This document shows positions 38,192 to 46,122 of a stretch of 64,000 nucleotides of DNA, piece after piece (positions within the stretch are counted from its first letter, which is position 1; each line of letters begins with the position of its first letter). Origin of the DNA: Torulaspora globosa. Taxonomy: Eukaryota; Ascomycota; Saccharomycetes; Saccharomycetales; Saccharomycetaceae. Under the pieces are notes generated by a model. That model saw only the letters and a program-made list of their open reading frames with translations, did no database searches and had not been told where the DNA came from. The position numbers and the translations under genes were made by a program. Where the stretch lies: NCBI RefSeq assembly GCF_014133895.1, contig NC_050729.1, forward strand, positions 62,001 through 126,000, given 5' to 3'.

Positions 38192-39724
38192 ATGACCGAA
38201 GTTGAGAGGAGCTGGAGGAGGACACCGGAATCGCACAGTGGAAGCAATGGTCAGATGCTGATGGGCAACGCAAGTCCAGTGAAGAGGAGAGCAAGATCGA
38301 ACTCGAAGAGTAATGGTGGCAAGATGAGTGAGGAGATGGAGGAAGGGCACAAGCAGAAATTGCAGGAGAAGCGTCTAGAACAGCCTCTGGAGCTTGATAC
38401 ATTTCGGCCTGCGGTGGCTCCAAGAAATAAGTATACCCATATCATAATCCTCAAGTCTTTAAACGAGACTTTTGAGACGAAGTTTCTAGTGGTTCCTTTC
38501 AAGCCGGAGAGTTTCAAGTTGGGGAGACCGGTGGTGAACTCCAACGCTTCGAGCCAGAACTACGCCGGGGCCGGGGGCAACATTGGGAAACAGGATCCGC
38601 AACAGGTACCCCAGGTGCGGCCCGACAACGGGCATTTCGACTCGCGAGTGCTGTCACGTAACCATGCTTCCTTGAGCTGCGATCCTGCAACGGGCAAAAT
38701 ATACATCAGAGACCTCAAGTCTAGTAACGGGACGTTTGTGAACGGCGATAGGATAGACCAGAACGACGTGGAACTGAAAGTGGGGGATGTCATCGACCTG
38801 GGCACCGATATCGATAGCAAGTTTGAACATAGGAAGATTAGTGCTTATGTGGAAGATATCTCGGTAATACCCCTGATCAACGAAACTGCACAGACGGGCA
38901 ATTCGCTATTCGATAGCAGCAGTGGGAAGGATGCATATGCAACTGGCCCACCAAGCGGAAGTACTGGTCAAGAATATATGTCGGGCTCCTCAACTACAGC
39001 GCAAAGAGCAGCTTTTGAAGCGGCGATGTTTGGTGACGTTAATAATCTAGACCTGGAAGACACAGTTTTGGGTTCCGAGACAGAAATTCTAAGCGGAATA
39101 TTTATCAACAACTCCATTGGCACCAGTCCCAACTTAATAAATGTCATAAAGGCGCTGGCAACCGAGATTTCGTTGGAAAAACATGAATACGCCAAGCTGA
39201 AATCGATGGAAAGCTTTCTAATAAACTATACGACGAATCTGGAATACGTTAACAAGCTAATGGTTGAGAAGAATGATAAGCAGTTGGTAAAATTACAGAG
39301 TGCATTACGACAGAAAATGTCTGAGAAACAATCACATATAATGAAGGAGCACAAGTTGCAGCTGGATACTGTCCTCAGGGAGAAGAACGACATGCAAAGA
39401 GCGTTTGACATAGAGGCCACAAAGTCTGAAGAGCATATAAAAGAATTACAGAATGATCTAGAGGATTTACGCACCAGATTGGAAGTGGAGAAATACAGAA
39501 ATGCACAGCTCAGCAAGAGTATTATAGAGCAAGATCAAAGAGATGAGCCGGCTCAAAACACGCAAAACGGTACAAAGCTGAAGGAAAACAGAGCGGCGTC
39601 TGCAGGAAAGGGGGTCGACTCAGAGCACAGGAGATTAGGAGGTGGTAGTTTACTGCTTGTAAGCGTTATATCTGTGGGGTTTATCGCTTACGCGATGACG
39701 CTTTCCTCTGAGAACCATGCATAG
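38192..39724 (+). CDS. VPS64: FAR10/VPS64 (FAR9) family, FHA-domain tail-anchored protein
   Basis: 510 residues from the ATG at 38192; an in-frame TTG at 38147 is not used. S. cerevisiae VPS64/FAR9 (about 604) and FAR10 (about 478) are WGD duplicates, and this gene lies at the place of both. Order: acidic/basic low-complexity N-terminus, an FHA domain at about 75-215 (including FDSRVLSRNHASLSCD and RDLKSSNGTFVNGDRI, the phosphothreonine-binding loops), and a coiled coil at about 330-460. A C-terminal membrane segment (LLLVSVISVGFIAYAMTL, about 487-504) is followed by a few residues. It belongs to the Far/STRIPAK-like complex on ER and endomembranes that supports pheromone arrest and opposes TORC2. 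Confidence 0.92.
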   Translation: MTEVERSWRRTPESHSGSNGQMLMGNASPVKRRARSNSKSNGGKMSEEMEEGHKQKLQEKRLEQPLELDTFRPAVAPRNKYTHIIILKSLNETFETKFLVVPFKPESFKLGRPVVNSNASSQNYAGAGGNIGKQDPQQVPQVRPDNGHFDSRVLSRNHASLSCDPATGKIYIRDLKSSNGTFVNGDRIDQNDVELKVGDVIDLGTDIDSKFEHRKISAYVEDISVIPLINETAQTGNSLFDSSSGKDAYATGPPSGSTGQEYMSGSSTTAQRAAFEAAMFGDVNNLDLEDTVLGSETEILSGIFINNSIGTSPNLINVIKALATEISLEKHEYAKLKSMESFLINYTTNLEYVNKLMVEKNDKQLVKLQSALRQKMSEKQSHIMKEHKLQLDTVLREKNDMQRAFDIEATKSEEHIKELQNDLEDLRTRLEVEKYRNAQLSKSIIEQDQRDEPAQNTQNGTKLKENRAASAGKGVDSEHRRLGGGSLLLVSVISVGFIAYAMTLSSENHA

Positions 39725-39841
39725 ACCTTTATTGCAGTCCCTTGGACTTCTCAGACGGAATGTCCTCATATTTACATGTATTTGTTATGCATACGTATAC
39801 GCAAGACCAAGGTGAACACTATTTTAGGGTTCGATCCGAGC

Positions 39842-40822
39842 TCAAAGTTCTATGTCGTCCAGCTCTGCCCTTTCTACGACATCTATGCCGATGACCTTTG
39901 CCAGTTCATTCACGAAGCTGACTGCAATATCCTTTGTTGTGATCGAGGAGGCTGGACGCAGCTCTTTAACTGAGGTTGCCAAACTATTCGGAAGACCGCA
40001 CATCTCAAAGCTATTCAGGTAGGATAAGTCTGGACAAACGTTTATGCAAACACCATGCGAGGTTATAGATCTCCTAACATGAACGCCTATGCTGGCAATT
40101 TTTTTATCGGTAACCCAGACTCCAGTCTGGTCTGTCTTCCTGGCACGCACATCCAATGCTCCTTCGTCGTCATGTCCCTTGGCATCTCTTAAAGCATTGA
40201 TCGTAGCATTTTCAATGCTCGAAACAAAGCACTTCGCAGGGAAATCTTTGAATGTTTTTAGATCCAAAATGATATATGCAACAACCTGTCCGGGGCCATG
40301 GAAGGTGACTTGGCCACCTCTCTCTACTTGGACAAATTTTGGCTTCATGTTGTTCTTTTGTGCCGATGGACAGAATTCCTCATACCTCGAGATTTGTTCC
40401 TCTGTGATCAGCTTCTTTATTCGCTTGCCGCCAGTGTAAGTGGGTTGGAATTCAAAGGTCAAAATGATTGGGTTAGGTTTCATATTCAAAATGCGATCGA
40501 GTATTTGTCTTTCATTGTCGTTAAGATTTGCGTTGGCCTTTTCTTGCTGCAACTGTGCTGTACGTCTCCTTATCTTGGCATGAAGTTCTTTGATGTCCAA
40601 TTGAGCTTTCACAAACCGTTCCTGGATATCAATACCTTTCTTGAATGGCATTTGCTTGCTAAAATGCAGATGTCTGAGCACTTTCGCAGACTCATCAATA
40701 GGTCTTGTCTTCACCTTCGACTCGCAACTTTTGGTAGAGATTCGTCTCAATGTTGTGCCAGACTGAAGGCATCGTACTTTTAAACCATTTCGTAGCCACA
40801 TTGCCATTGAAGCAGGCTTCAT
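39842..40822 (-). CDS. LIP2: LIP2 octanoyltransferase (lipoate biosynthesis, mitochondrial)
   Basis: 326 residues from the ATG at 40820-40822 (328 in S. cerevisiae); a second ATG at 40805-40807 is also possible, and an upstream TTG is not needed. It transfers octanoate from acyl carrier protein to Gcv3 and other E2 proteins. The N-terminus is Arg/Ser-rich with no acidic residues, as expected of a mitochondrial presequence. The LipB signature RGGQVTFHGPGQVVAY is intact, KIASIGVHVRR supplies the catalytic lysine, and SHGVCINVCPDL the catalytic cysteine. It is divergent from RKM2 with about 80 bp between ATGs. Confidence 0.95.
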   Translation of the reverse strand: MKPASMAMWLRNGLKVRCLQSGTTLRRISTKSCESKVKTRPIDESAKVLRHLHFSKQMPFKKGIDIQERFVKAQLDIKELHAKIRRRTAQLQQEKANANLNDNERQILDRILNMKPNPIILTFEFQPTYTGGKRIKKLITEEQISRYEEFCPSAQKNNMKPKFVQVERGGQVTFHGPGQVVAYIILDLKTFKDFPAKCFVSSIENATINALRDAKGHDDEGALDVRARKTDQTGVWVTDKKIASIGVHVRRSITSHGVCINVCPDLSYLNSFEMCGLPNSLATSVKELRPASSITTKDIAVSFVNELAKVIGIDVVERAELDDIEL

Positions 40823-40902
40823 CACCAGGTTCAAGAGCTCTTGATGTGTCCTGTAGTCCTTATAATGGCTTGCAATGACAGAGACAGCTGAAAAATAGAC
40901 CG

Positions 40903-42336
40903 ATGAGCCAACTTCTTAGAATGGCCTTAGCAAACAGATCAATGTTGTTGGATAACCGGTTAGAAAAGCTGGTTGCCTGGCTAGGATGCTCCGATCAATT
41001 CTATCTATCTGATGATGTCGAGGTGAATGAATGTGAAGAATCAGGTAGAGGTGTGGTTCTCAAAGGCGGCGCCTTGAAGAAGAATGAGACGGTGGTTAGG
41101 GTACCGAATCGATATCAGTTGAATTTCAATAGTATTCTGTGGAACATGTCTCTCTTCAACCGCAGAATATGCGTCAGTGGTATCACCGTGAGCGAGCGTG
41201 AGAGACAGATACAGCGGGAGCAGCTTGATGACAATGACCCTAGATTCCGGCTATATTCTGTGCTTGACCAAGAGACTGTACTGTCATTCAGTTCGTTTCA
41301 ATTGTTGGCGTTTTACATTTTGGTTGAACGAGTGTTATTACCCTTGTGGTTCAATGGATCAATTCAATCGTTTTGGCAGCCGTTTTTCGACGTTTGGCCC
41401 TCTAAGGAGGAACTGGGATCTATACCAGCTATTTGGAACAACTCAGCATCCTCTAGAGACAAGAAGCTGCTTGGATTACTACCGCTGGCATCGCAAAAGC
41501 TTATAAAGAAGAAGAACGCCTTATTGAGACAAGATTGGGATACCATCCGTCCTTGGTTGGTTAGCAGTTGCGAGCAGTTGTGGCAAGAAGGTCATCAGTG
41601 CCCATCAATTGAAGAAATTTATGAAGATTTTTTGCATGTATACTTCATCATTAACTCCAGATGCTTATACTCAGAAGTTCAGCTGAAAAAGGACGATGTC
41701 GAAAGTCAATTTACAATGGTACCGTTTGTTGACTTCCTCAATCATACGGATGAAGTGGATCAGCATTGCTATCCCGAGATCACGAGAGATCGTAAAGATC
41801 GACTAATGGGCGTCTTTAGCCTGAAATGCGGTAAGCGTGGATACGTTAAGGCTGGCGAGAATATTCTGCTCAATTATGGCCCACATTCAAACGATTTTCT
41901 TTTAAATGAGTACGGATTTGTGCTGCAGGAGAACCGCTGGAACTTCATCGACATATCAGATGAAGTCACGAACCTAATTGGCGGCGATGCTGTAATGATG
42001 GAATTCTTGAAGGAGCATGCCTACTGGGACAACTACACGATAAATTACTCCGAGATCAGCTATAGAGCGCTGGTTGCACTTAGCCTGCTTGTCACGCAAG
42101 ACTACAGACGGGTCGAGAAACTACTGCTCGGCTACATTTCAGAGGATTACTTCTTGCCCAAGATTTCGGACAAGTTACGCGAGTTGCTGGAGAGATTGCT
42201 AGAAAGCTATCGAGACCGTCTCGAGTCTTTAACCACTCAGCCTGGAATGCCTGCTAATTTCTCAGCCCGAAATCTGGGGACTATTTACCGTGGTTACATA
42301 GACATTATTGAACATCACTTGGGCAGCTTGTCATAA
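40903..42336 (+). CDS. RKM2: RKM2 ribosomal protein lysine methyltransferase (SET domain)
   Basis: 477 residues (479 in S. cerevisiae), ATG at 40903. It trimethylates Rpl12 in S. cerevisiae. A split SET domain runs from about residue 35 (GRGVVLKGGALKKNETVVRVP, the SAM-binding start) to about 345, with VDFLNHTDEVDQHCYPE and ILLNYGPHSNDFLLNEYGF as the catalytic core motifs. The C-terminal third is the helical RuBisCO-methyltransferase substrate-binding domain. In S. cerevisiae it is YDR198C beside CBS2, as here. Confidence 0.93.
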   Translation: MSQLLRMALANRSMLLDNRLEKLVAWLGCSDQFYLSDDVEVNECEESGRGVVLKGGALKKNETVVRVPNRYQLNFNSILWNMSLFNRRICVSGITVSERERQIQREQLDDNDPRFRLYSVLDQETVLSFSSFQLLAFYILVERVLLPLWFNGSIQSFWQPFFDVWPSKEELGSIPAIWNNSASSRDKKLLGLLPLASQKLIKKKNALLRQDWDTIRPWLVSSCEQLWQEGHQCPSIEEIYEDFLHVYFIINSRCLYSEVQLKKDDVESQFTMVPFVDFLNHTDEVDQHCYPEITRDRKDRLMGVFSLKCGKRGYVKAGENILLNYGPHSNDFLLNEYGFVLQENRWNFIDISDEVTNLIGGDAVMMEFLKEHAYWDNYTINYSEISYRALVALSLLVTQDYRRVEKLLLGYISEDYFLPKISDKLRELLERLLESYRDRLESLTTQPGMPANFSARNLGTIYRGYIDIIEHHLGSLS

Positions 42337-42370
42337 GAAGATCCTTTGGATAATGCATGCTTCCTCTCAT

Positions 42371-43507
42371 CTATAGATATTTATGACTCAAGGCCCTATG
42401 TCGTGTCAGTGCCACTTTACCTTTAACCAGATTCGTGACAGCTTCGTTCCATTTGCAATCGATCTTTCGGTAGGCAGCAAGCCGGACAAAGTATCCCGTG
42501 AGTTCGTTCACGTTTGTCGCCTCTAACTGGTCAACTTTTAGTCTCATCACGCTCTTTCTGTCAATACCACTGTTCAGCTCTTTCTTAATGACAGAATAAA
42601 GCCTCTCGCAGTCGAGCGCTATGCCGCTGTTCTGTATGTTGGCTAGGAAAGGGTGGGTTAACCAAAGTATTCTCATCTGCTCTTTAATCATTTTCCTAAT
42701 CATATCGTCAGCCTGGCTCGAGAAAAGAAGCTCACCAATATACCTACATCCATAAATGGCCGCCAGTGGCTCGGTACAGCTTTCAACTATAAGCCGTTCC
42801 AAACGCATTAAGAGAAGCTCACCGTAGGAGTGGTAGCGAATATCTAGCGGTACGACTCCGCTCTCATTATTACTGGCAGCATCTAGCAACTTGAACAGGT
42901 CCACATCGTGCCGCCTTTTCAGCTCATCGTCGAACGTTGTGTTGAATGTGTAATGCTTGAAGTCCTTTGGGACTGGACTGATGCTCAGACTCAGCGTCCC
43001 CTGCTTGACATCGATTCGAAACTCATCGACGCTGGTAGCAATTCTACGCTCTCGTTGGGTTGTGACGCCAACGAACAGATTGGGTCTGGAATGCACAGTC
43101 CGCCATACCTTTCTGTAGAGATGCTCGATTGCACCAGCAGGCGGGTCCACTAGGAGTATATTGGAGAAACCATGGAAACAGGCACAATACTTCCGTATCG
43201 ATTGAACCAGACCCTTGGTGTGAGGGCCAGAAAAGATGGCATTAGCTATGCTGGCGACTTGCCCGCTCGAGTACACCGGCGGAAGATGTGACGCCATGAA
43301 CTGGGTATGGTGATAATCGGAATCATTTCCCTTCTGTATAGTCAGTTTAGAATCATTCTCCAGGAATCTCGACAGCTTTTTCTGGTCATTTAAGAGCAGC
43401 ACGACCTGTGGAACCTTCGGTTGACTTGGTATTTGGGCTATTTCATACGCTAGCAGCGAGGCAATCGGATTGTTCACCAACGAATACGCTCTGGGAATGT
43501 TCGCCAT
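42371..43507 (-). CDS. CBS2: CBS2, mitochondrial activator of COB mRNA translation
   Basis: 378 residues (389 in S. cerevisiae), ATG at 43505-43507. Cbs2 binds the inner membrane and mitoribosomes and is needed to translate cytochrome b mRNA. The N-terminal half (RAYSLVNNPIASLLAYEIAQ, then SQPKVPQVVLLLNDQKKLSRFL) has the layout of ketopantoate-reductase-like proteins, but the glycine-rich NADP loop is not kept, so enzymatic activity is unlikely (inference). The C-terminal ESCTEPLAAIYGC and CKWNEAVTNLVKGK are shared with S. cerevisiae Cbs2. Confidence 0.92.
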   Translation of the reverse strand: MANIPRAYSLVNNPIASLLAYEIAQIPSQPKVPQVVLLLNDQKKLSRFLENDSKLTIQKGNDSDYHHTQFMASHLPPVYSSGQVASIANAIFSGPHTKGLVQSIRKYCACFHGFSNILLVDPPAGAIEHLYRKVWRTVHSRPNLFVGVTTQRERRIATSVDEFRIDVKQGTLSLSISPVPKDFKHYTFNTTFDDELKRRHDVDLFKLLDAASNNESGVVPLDIRYHSYGELLLMRLERLIVESCTEPLAAIYGCRYIGELLFSSQADDMIRKMIKEQMRILWLTHPFLANIQNSGIALDCERLYSVIKKELNSGIDRKSVMRLKVDQLEATNVNELTGYFVRLAAYRKIDCKWNEAVTNLVKGKVALTRHRALSHKYL

Positions 43508-43708
43508 GGAATTCTGACAACTCTAGAAGTGCTTCGAGGCTCATAGAAGCCAATTGCTTGCTCAGTCTTGTGTCGTCAGTAAGCTGCACTACGACTTTCA
43601 ATTTTCGATACTATGTATCACAAACGATGGCCTAGTAATGAACACAGCGATGTAGGCGACTGGAGCTAGCTTACGCGTTAGCTCTTCTTCCCAGTTATCG
43701 GTTTAGCG

Positions 43709-44425
43709 ATGCTTGTGTTGGGACTCACTGGTGGAATCGCTTGCGGTAAGAGTACGGTCTCGAGGAGGCTGCGGGAGAAGCACAAGTTGGCGATCATTGA
43801 TGCTGATCAGGTAGCCAGGGACGTCGTGGAACCAGGCCAAGATGCATACAACAGGATTCTAGATGCTTTCAATGGCAAGGTTTCTAATTTGACACTTCCA
43901 GATGGGCATCTTAACAGAGGTGCGCTCGGTAGGTGGGTATTCGAGCATCCCGACGACTTAAAGAAGTTGAACTGCATCACACACCCGGCTGTCAGATATG
44001 GCATCTTCAAGAAGATCCTGGTGTGCTACCTTTGTGGCTACCGAATGTGTGTTTTAGACGTTCCACTACTATATGAGGCAGGTCTTGATAGACTGTGTGG
44101 GATTACAGTGACAGTTGTGTCGGATCAGGAACAGCAGGTCGAGAGAATTCTGGTTAGAAACCCTGGAATGACTCGGGAGGATGCGCTCAACAGGATCAAA
44201 GCTCAAATGACTACAGAGGAGCGCATCGAAAGAGCGGACTATGTGCTGGAAAACAATAGAGATGTGCCCTACCTTTTCAGGCAGGTCGACGAGCTTGTCG
44301 CCAAAGTGAATCCGACACTGCTCAGGACGGTCCTCGAATACTTCCCGCCGTTCGGAGCCGTAAGTGCAGCTGCTTTAGTCTTATCAAAATCGTTCTTGAA
44401 CTCTCACAAAAGGAAGATGCAGTGA
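43709..44425 (+). CDS. CAB5: CAB5 dephospho-CoA kinase
   Basis: 238 residues (241 in S. cerevisiae), ATG at 43709. It catalyses the last step of coenzyme A synthesis. The P-loop GLTGGIACGKST spans 5-16. DADQVARDVVEPG carries the substrate-binding Asp, the CoA domain contains HLNRGALGRWVFEHPDDLKKLNCITHP, and LDVPLLYEAGLD follows. The C-terminus is hydrophobic and basic, consistent with membrane association proposed for the yeast CoA-synthesis complex. An MCB-like ACGCGT 31 bp before the ATG is probably chance. Confidence 0.96.
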   Translation: MLVLGLTGGIACGKSTVSRRLREKHKLAIIDADQVARDVVEPGQDAYNRILDAFNGKVSNLTLPDGHLNRGALGRWVFEHPDDLKKLNCITHPAVRYGIFKKILVCYLCGYRMCVLDVPLLYEAGLDRLCGITVTVVSDQEQQVERILVRNPGMTREDALNRIKAQMTTEERIERADYVLENNRDVPYLFRQVDELVAKVNPTLLRTVLEYFPPFGAVSAAALVLSKSFLNSHKRKMQ

Positions 44426-44489
44426 GTTTACATATCTACGTTACATAAGGGCCTATGTTGAAGCGATGCGATGGGATATGCAGTGAGGT

Positions 44490-45878
44490 TCACTGGGACG
44501 CCCTAGATGGATAGTCTATAGGAACAACCTCGGGAACGCGCTTGTAGGGCAGTCCACCTCTGTCCTTTCTTAAAAGGAGGCTGTTCTTGCCGAAAGCTCG
44601 TACGATAAGTGGTCCTTTGTTCTTTTTCATAGCGTCCATTGGCTCTTCGACGACAACAGGCTCTCGTGGCGGTCTGCTACTCAGTTCCGAGCTGAAATTT
44701 GTGAAGTTAAGTCTATACTTTAGAGGTACGACTGTTTCGCATGGGATGGGACCACCTTTGGTCTCCGTTACATCAAATTCCTCGGGCGATAAATCGAATT
44801 CAATGTCTAGCTCGGGAGCCTTTTTCTTATAGTTTTCAATCAGGACGGTTTCTCGAGGTTCCCCTTCCTTGAACGGCTTCAGTATCTTCTTCAGCTTCTC
44901 AGGTGCTACGTACAATCCTTCATTCGGAAGACCATCACCGTATACTTTCACCAGTATAGAGTCATCTACGAATTTGATGTTGTTTGAATTCTTCTTGGAG
45001 CTGCCACTTGCTTTTAGGATTGAATTCAAAGTAGCTGCTTCCTCCTTCTTGACTTTCTTCGAGCCATCCCGTACTGCGGCTGCAGAGGACTTTCTCTTAC
45101 CATTTTCATTCACCGGCACATCTCCCTTCTTCAGGTACCTTGAGAACGATATCTTCTTCTTCTTCTCATCGTCAGGACCGTTCTTGTCATCCTGCTCCTT
45201 CAACGGCGGGGTGCCTGCTCTGTCGGTTGTAATCTTCTTGGCAGCAGCGACGTCCACAACCGTCTCGCTGGAGCTCTCGGTCAGCCACGGCGAGTTCGAC
45301 AGGTCTGCCGGGAGAGCTCTCCTGAGCGATTCGTTGCTAAATCCTATCTTCCTCAGGAAAGTGATGTATGAGCGCAAATTGGCCGTCAACGTCGAGTCCA
45401 GCACGCAAAGGTTGATCATAGCCTCCAGAATTCTCCCCGATTTGCTCAACTTTTCATCGTACTTATTACCTAAGATCAGATTATCGATATAACTTTTACG
45501 CTCGGTAGGTTGAAGATATGGTAGTTCCTCCACAATGTAGTCCAATGGCTCGCAGTCCCCGCTGCTGTTGCTATTCTGCTTCCATATGTTGCCCAACTGC
45601 AACAGGTAGTCCGCATACATCGCTTTCAAACCTGAATAAAGCTGCTTATCCGCTGCGGTCACCGCAGGATCTGTTCCAGACTCGATATGCTGGTTATCCT
45701 TGGTAAATTGCGCAAACGCTGTCTCCAGCGACTCCATATACTTCTTCACCGTGGCAAACTGGCTCTGCGACAGCTCCGACGCCTGCTGAAAGTCTCTGAT
45801 GTCGCTCCGCATCTTTTCGATCGCGCTTGACTGCAAAGCATGCGAGATATCCACCATCTGTGGTATTGGATGTGACAT
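44490..45878 (-). CDS. REF2: REF2, RNA-binding 3'-end processing factor (APT complex)
   Basis: 462 residues from the ATG at 45876-45878 (533 in S. cerevisiae). That start gives MSHPIPQMVDISHALQ, matching the S. cerevisiae beginning; an upstream in-frame ATG at 45902 would add eight residues. Ref2 is in the APT part of the cleavage and polyadenylation machinery, recruits PP1 (Glc7), and is needed for snoRNA 3' ends. The N-terminal 170 residues are helical. A Lys/Ser-rich middle contains KKKISFSRYLKKG, where KISF fits the RVxF docking motif for PP1. The basic and proline-rich C-terminus ends in a short conserved GGLPYKRVPEVVPID stretch. Confidence 0.9.
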   Translation of the reverse strand: MSHPIPQMVDISHALQSSAIEKMRSDIRDFQQASELSQSQFATVKKYMESLETAFAQFTKDNQHIESGTDPAVTAADKQLYSGLKAMYADYLLQLGNIWKQNSNSSGDCEPLDYIVEELPYLQPTERKSYIDNLILGNKYDEKLSKSGRILEAMINLCVLDSTLTANLRSYITFLRKIGFSNESLRRALPADLSNSPWLTESSSETVVDVAAAKKITTDRAGTPPLKEQDDKNGPDDEKKKKISFSRYLKKGDVPVNENGKRKSSAAAVRDGSKKVKKEEAATLNSILKASGSSKKNSNNIKFVDDSILVKVYGDGLPNEGLYVAPEKLKKILKPFKEGEPRETVLIENYKKKAPELDIEFDLSPEEFDVTETKGGPIPCETVVPLKYRLNFTNFSSELSSRPPREPVVVEEPMDAMKKNKGPLIVRAFGKNSLLLRKDRGGLPYKRVPEVVPIDYPSRASQ

Positions 45879-46010
45879 TCTGCTAGTCTCAGGGACCTCC
45901 AAGCCTCTTCTTGTTGCTGCTGGTCAGCTTCCAGCTCTCTTAAATAGTGAACTTCGACCACTTTGAATAGGTTTAGTCCTTCGTCAACTGTGATGGTTCT
46001 TTAAGCTGTA

Positions 46011-46049
46011 GAAAATTTTTCAATTAGCGCCATCTCTAAGAGATGAGCT
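46011..46049. promoter_or_regulatory. RRPE and PAC motif pair upstream of MSS116
   Basis: GAAAATTTTTCA (46011-46022), the reverse complement of the RRPE consensus TGAAAAATTTT, is followed 20 bp later by GATGAGCT (46042-46049), the PAC core. The pair is typical of ribosome-biogenesis promoters in yeasts. It is 74 bp before the MSS116 ATG and within 244 bp of REF2 on the other side. Confidence 0.45.
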
Positions 46050-46122
46050 GCGACTTAAAGAGTTTGGTGGAGCTGAAGCTGGTTGATTTGATCTATTGGC
46101 AGCTCGTGGACGTCGTGGAAGG

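Noticed and set aside
39826..39838. B-box-like GGGTTCGATCCGA near the 3' ends of VPS64 and LIP2
   Set aside because: No A box or cloverleaf can be formed around it.
43673..43678. ACGCGT (MCB) before CAB5
   Set aside because: Only 31 bp from the ATG and single; cell-cycle control of CoA synthesis is not expected.
44869..45492. 207-codon plus-strand frame opposite REF2, hydrophobic and Ser/Phe-rich
   Set aside because: Antisense of Lys/Glu/Ser-rich codons gives this composition; REF2 is the real gene.
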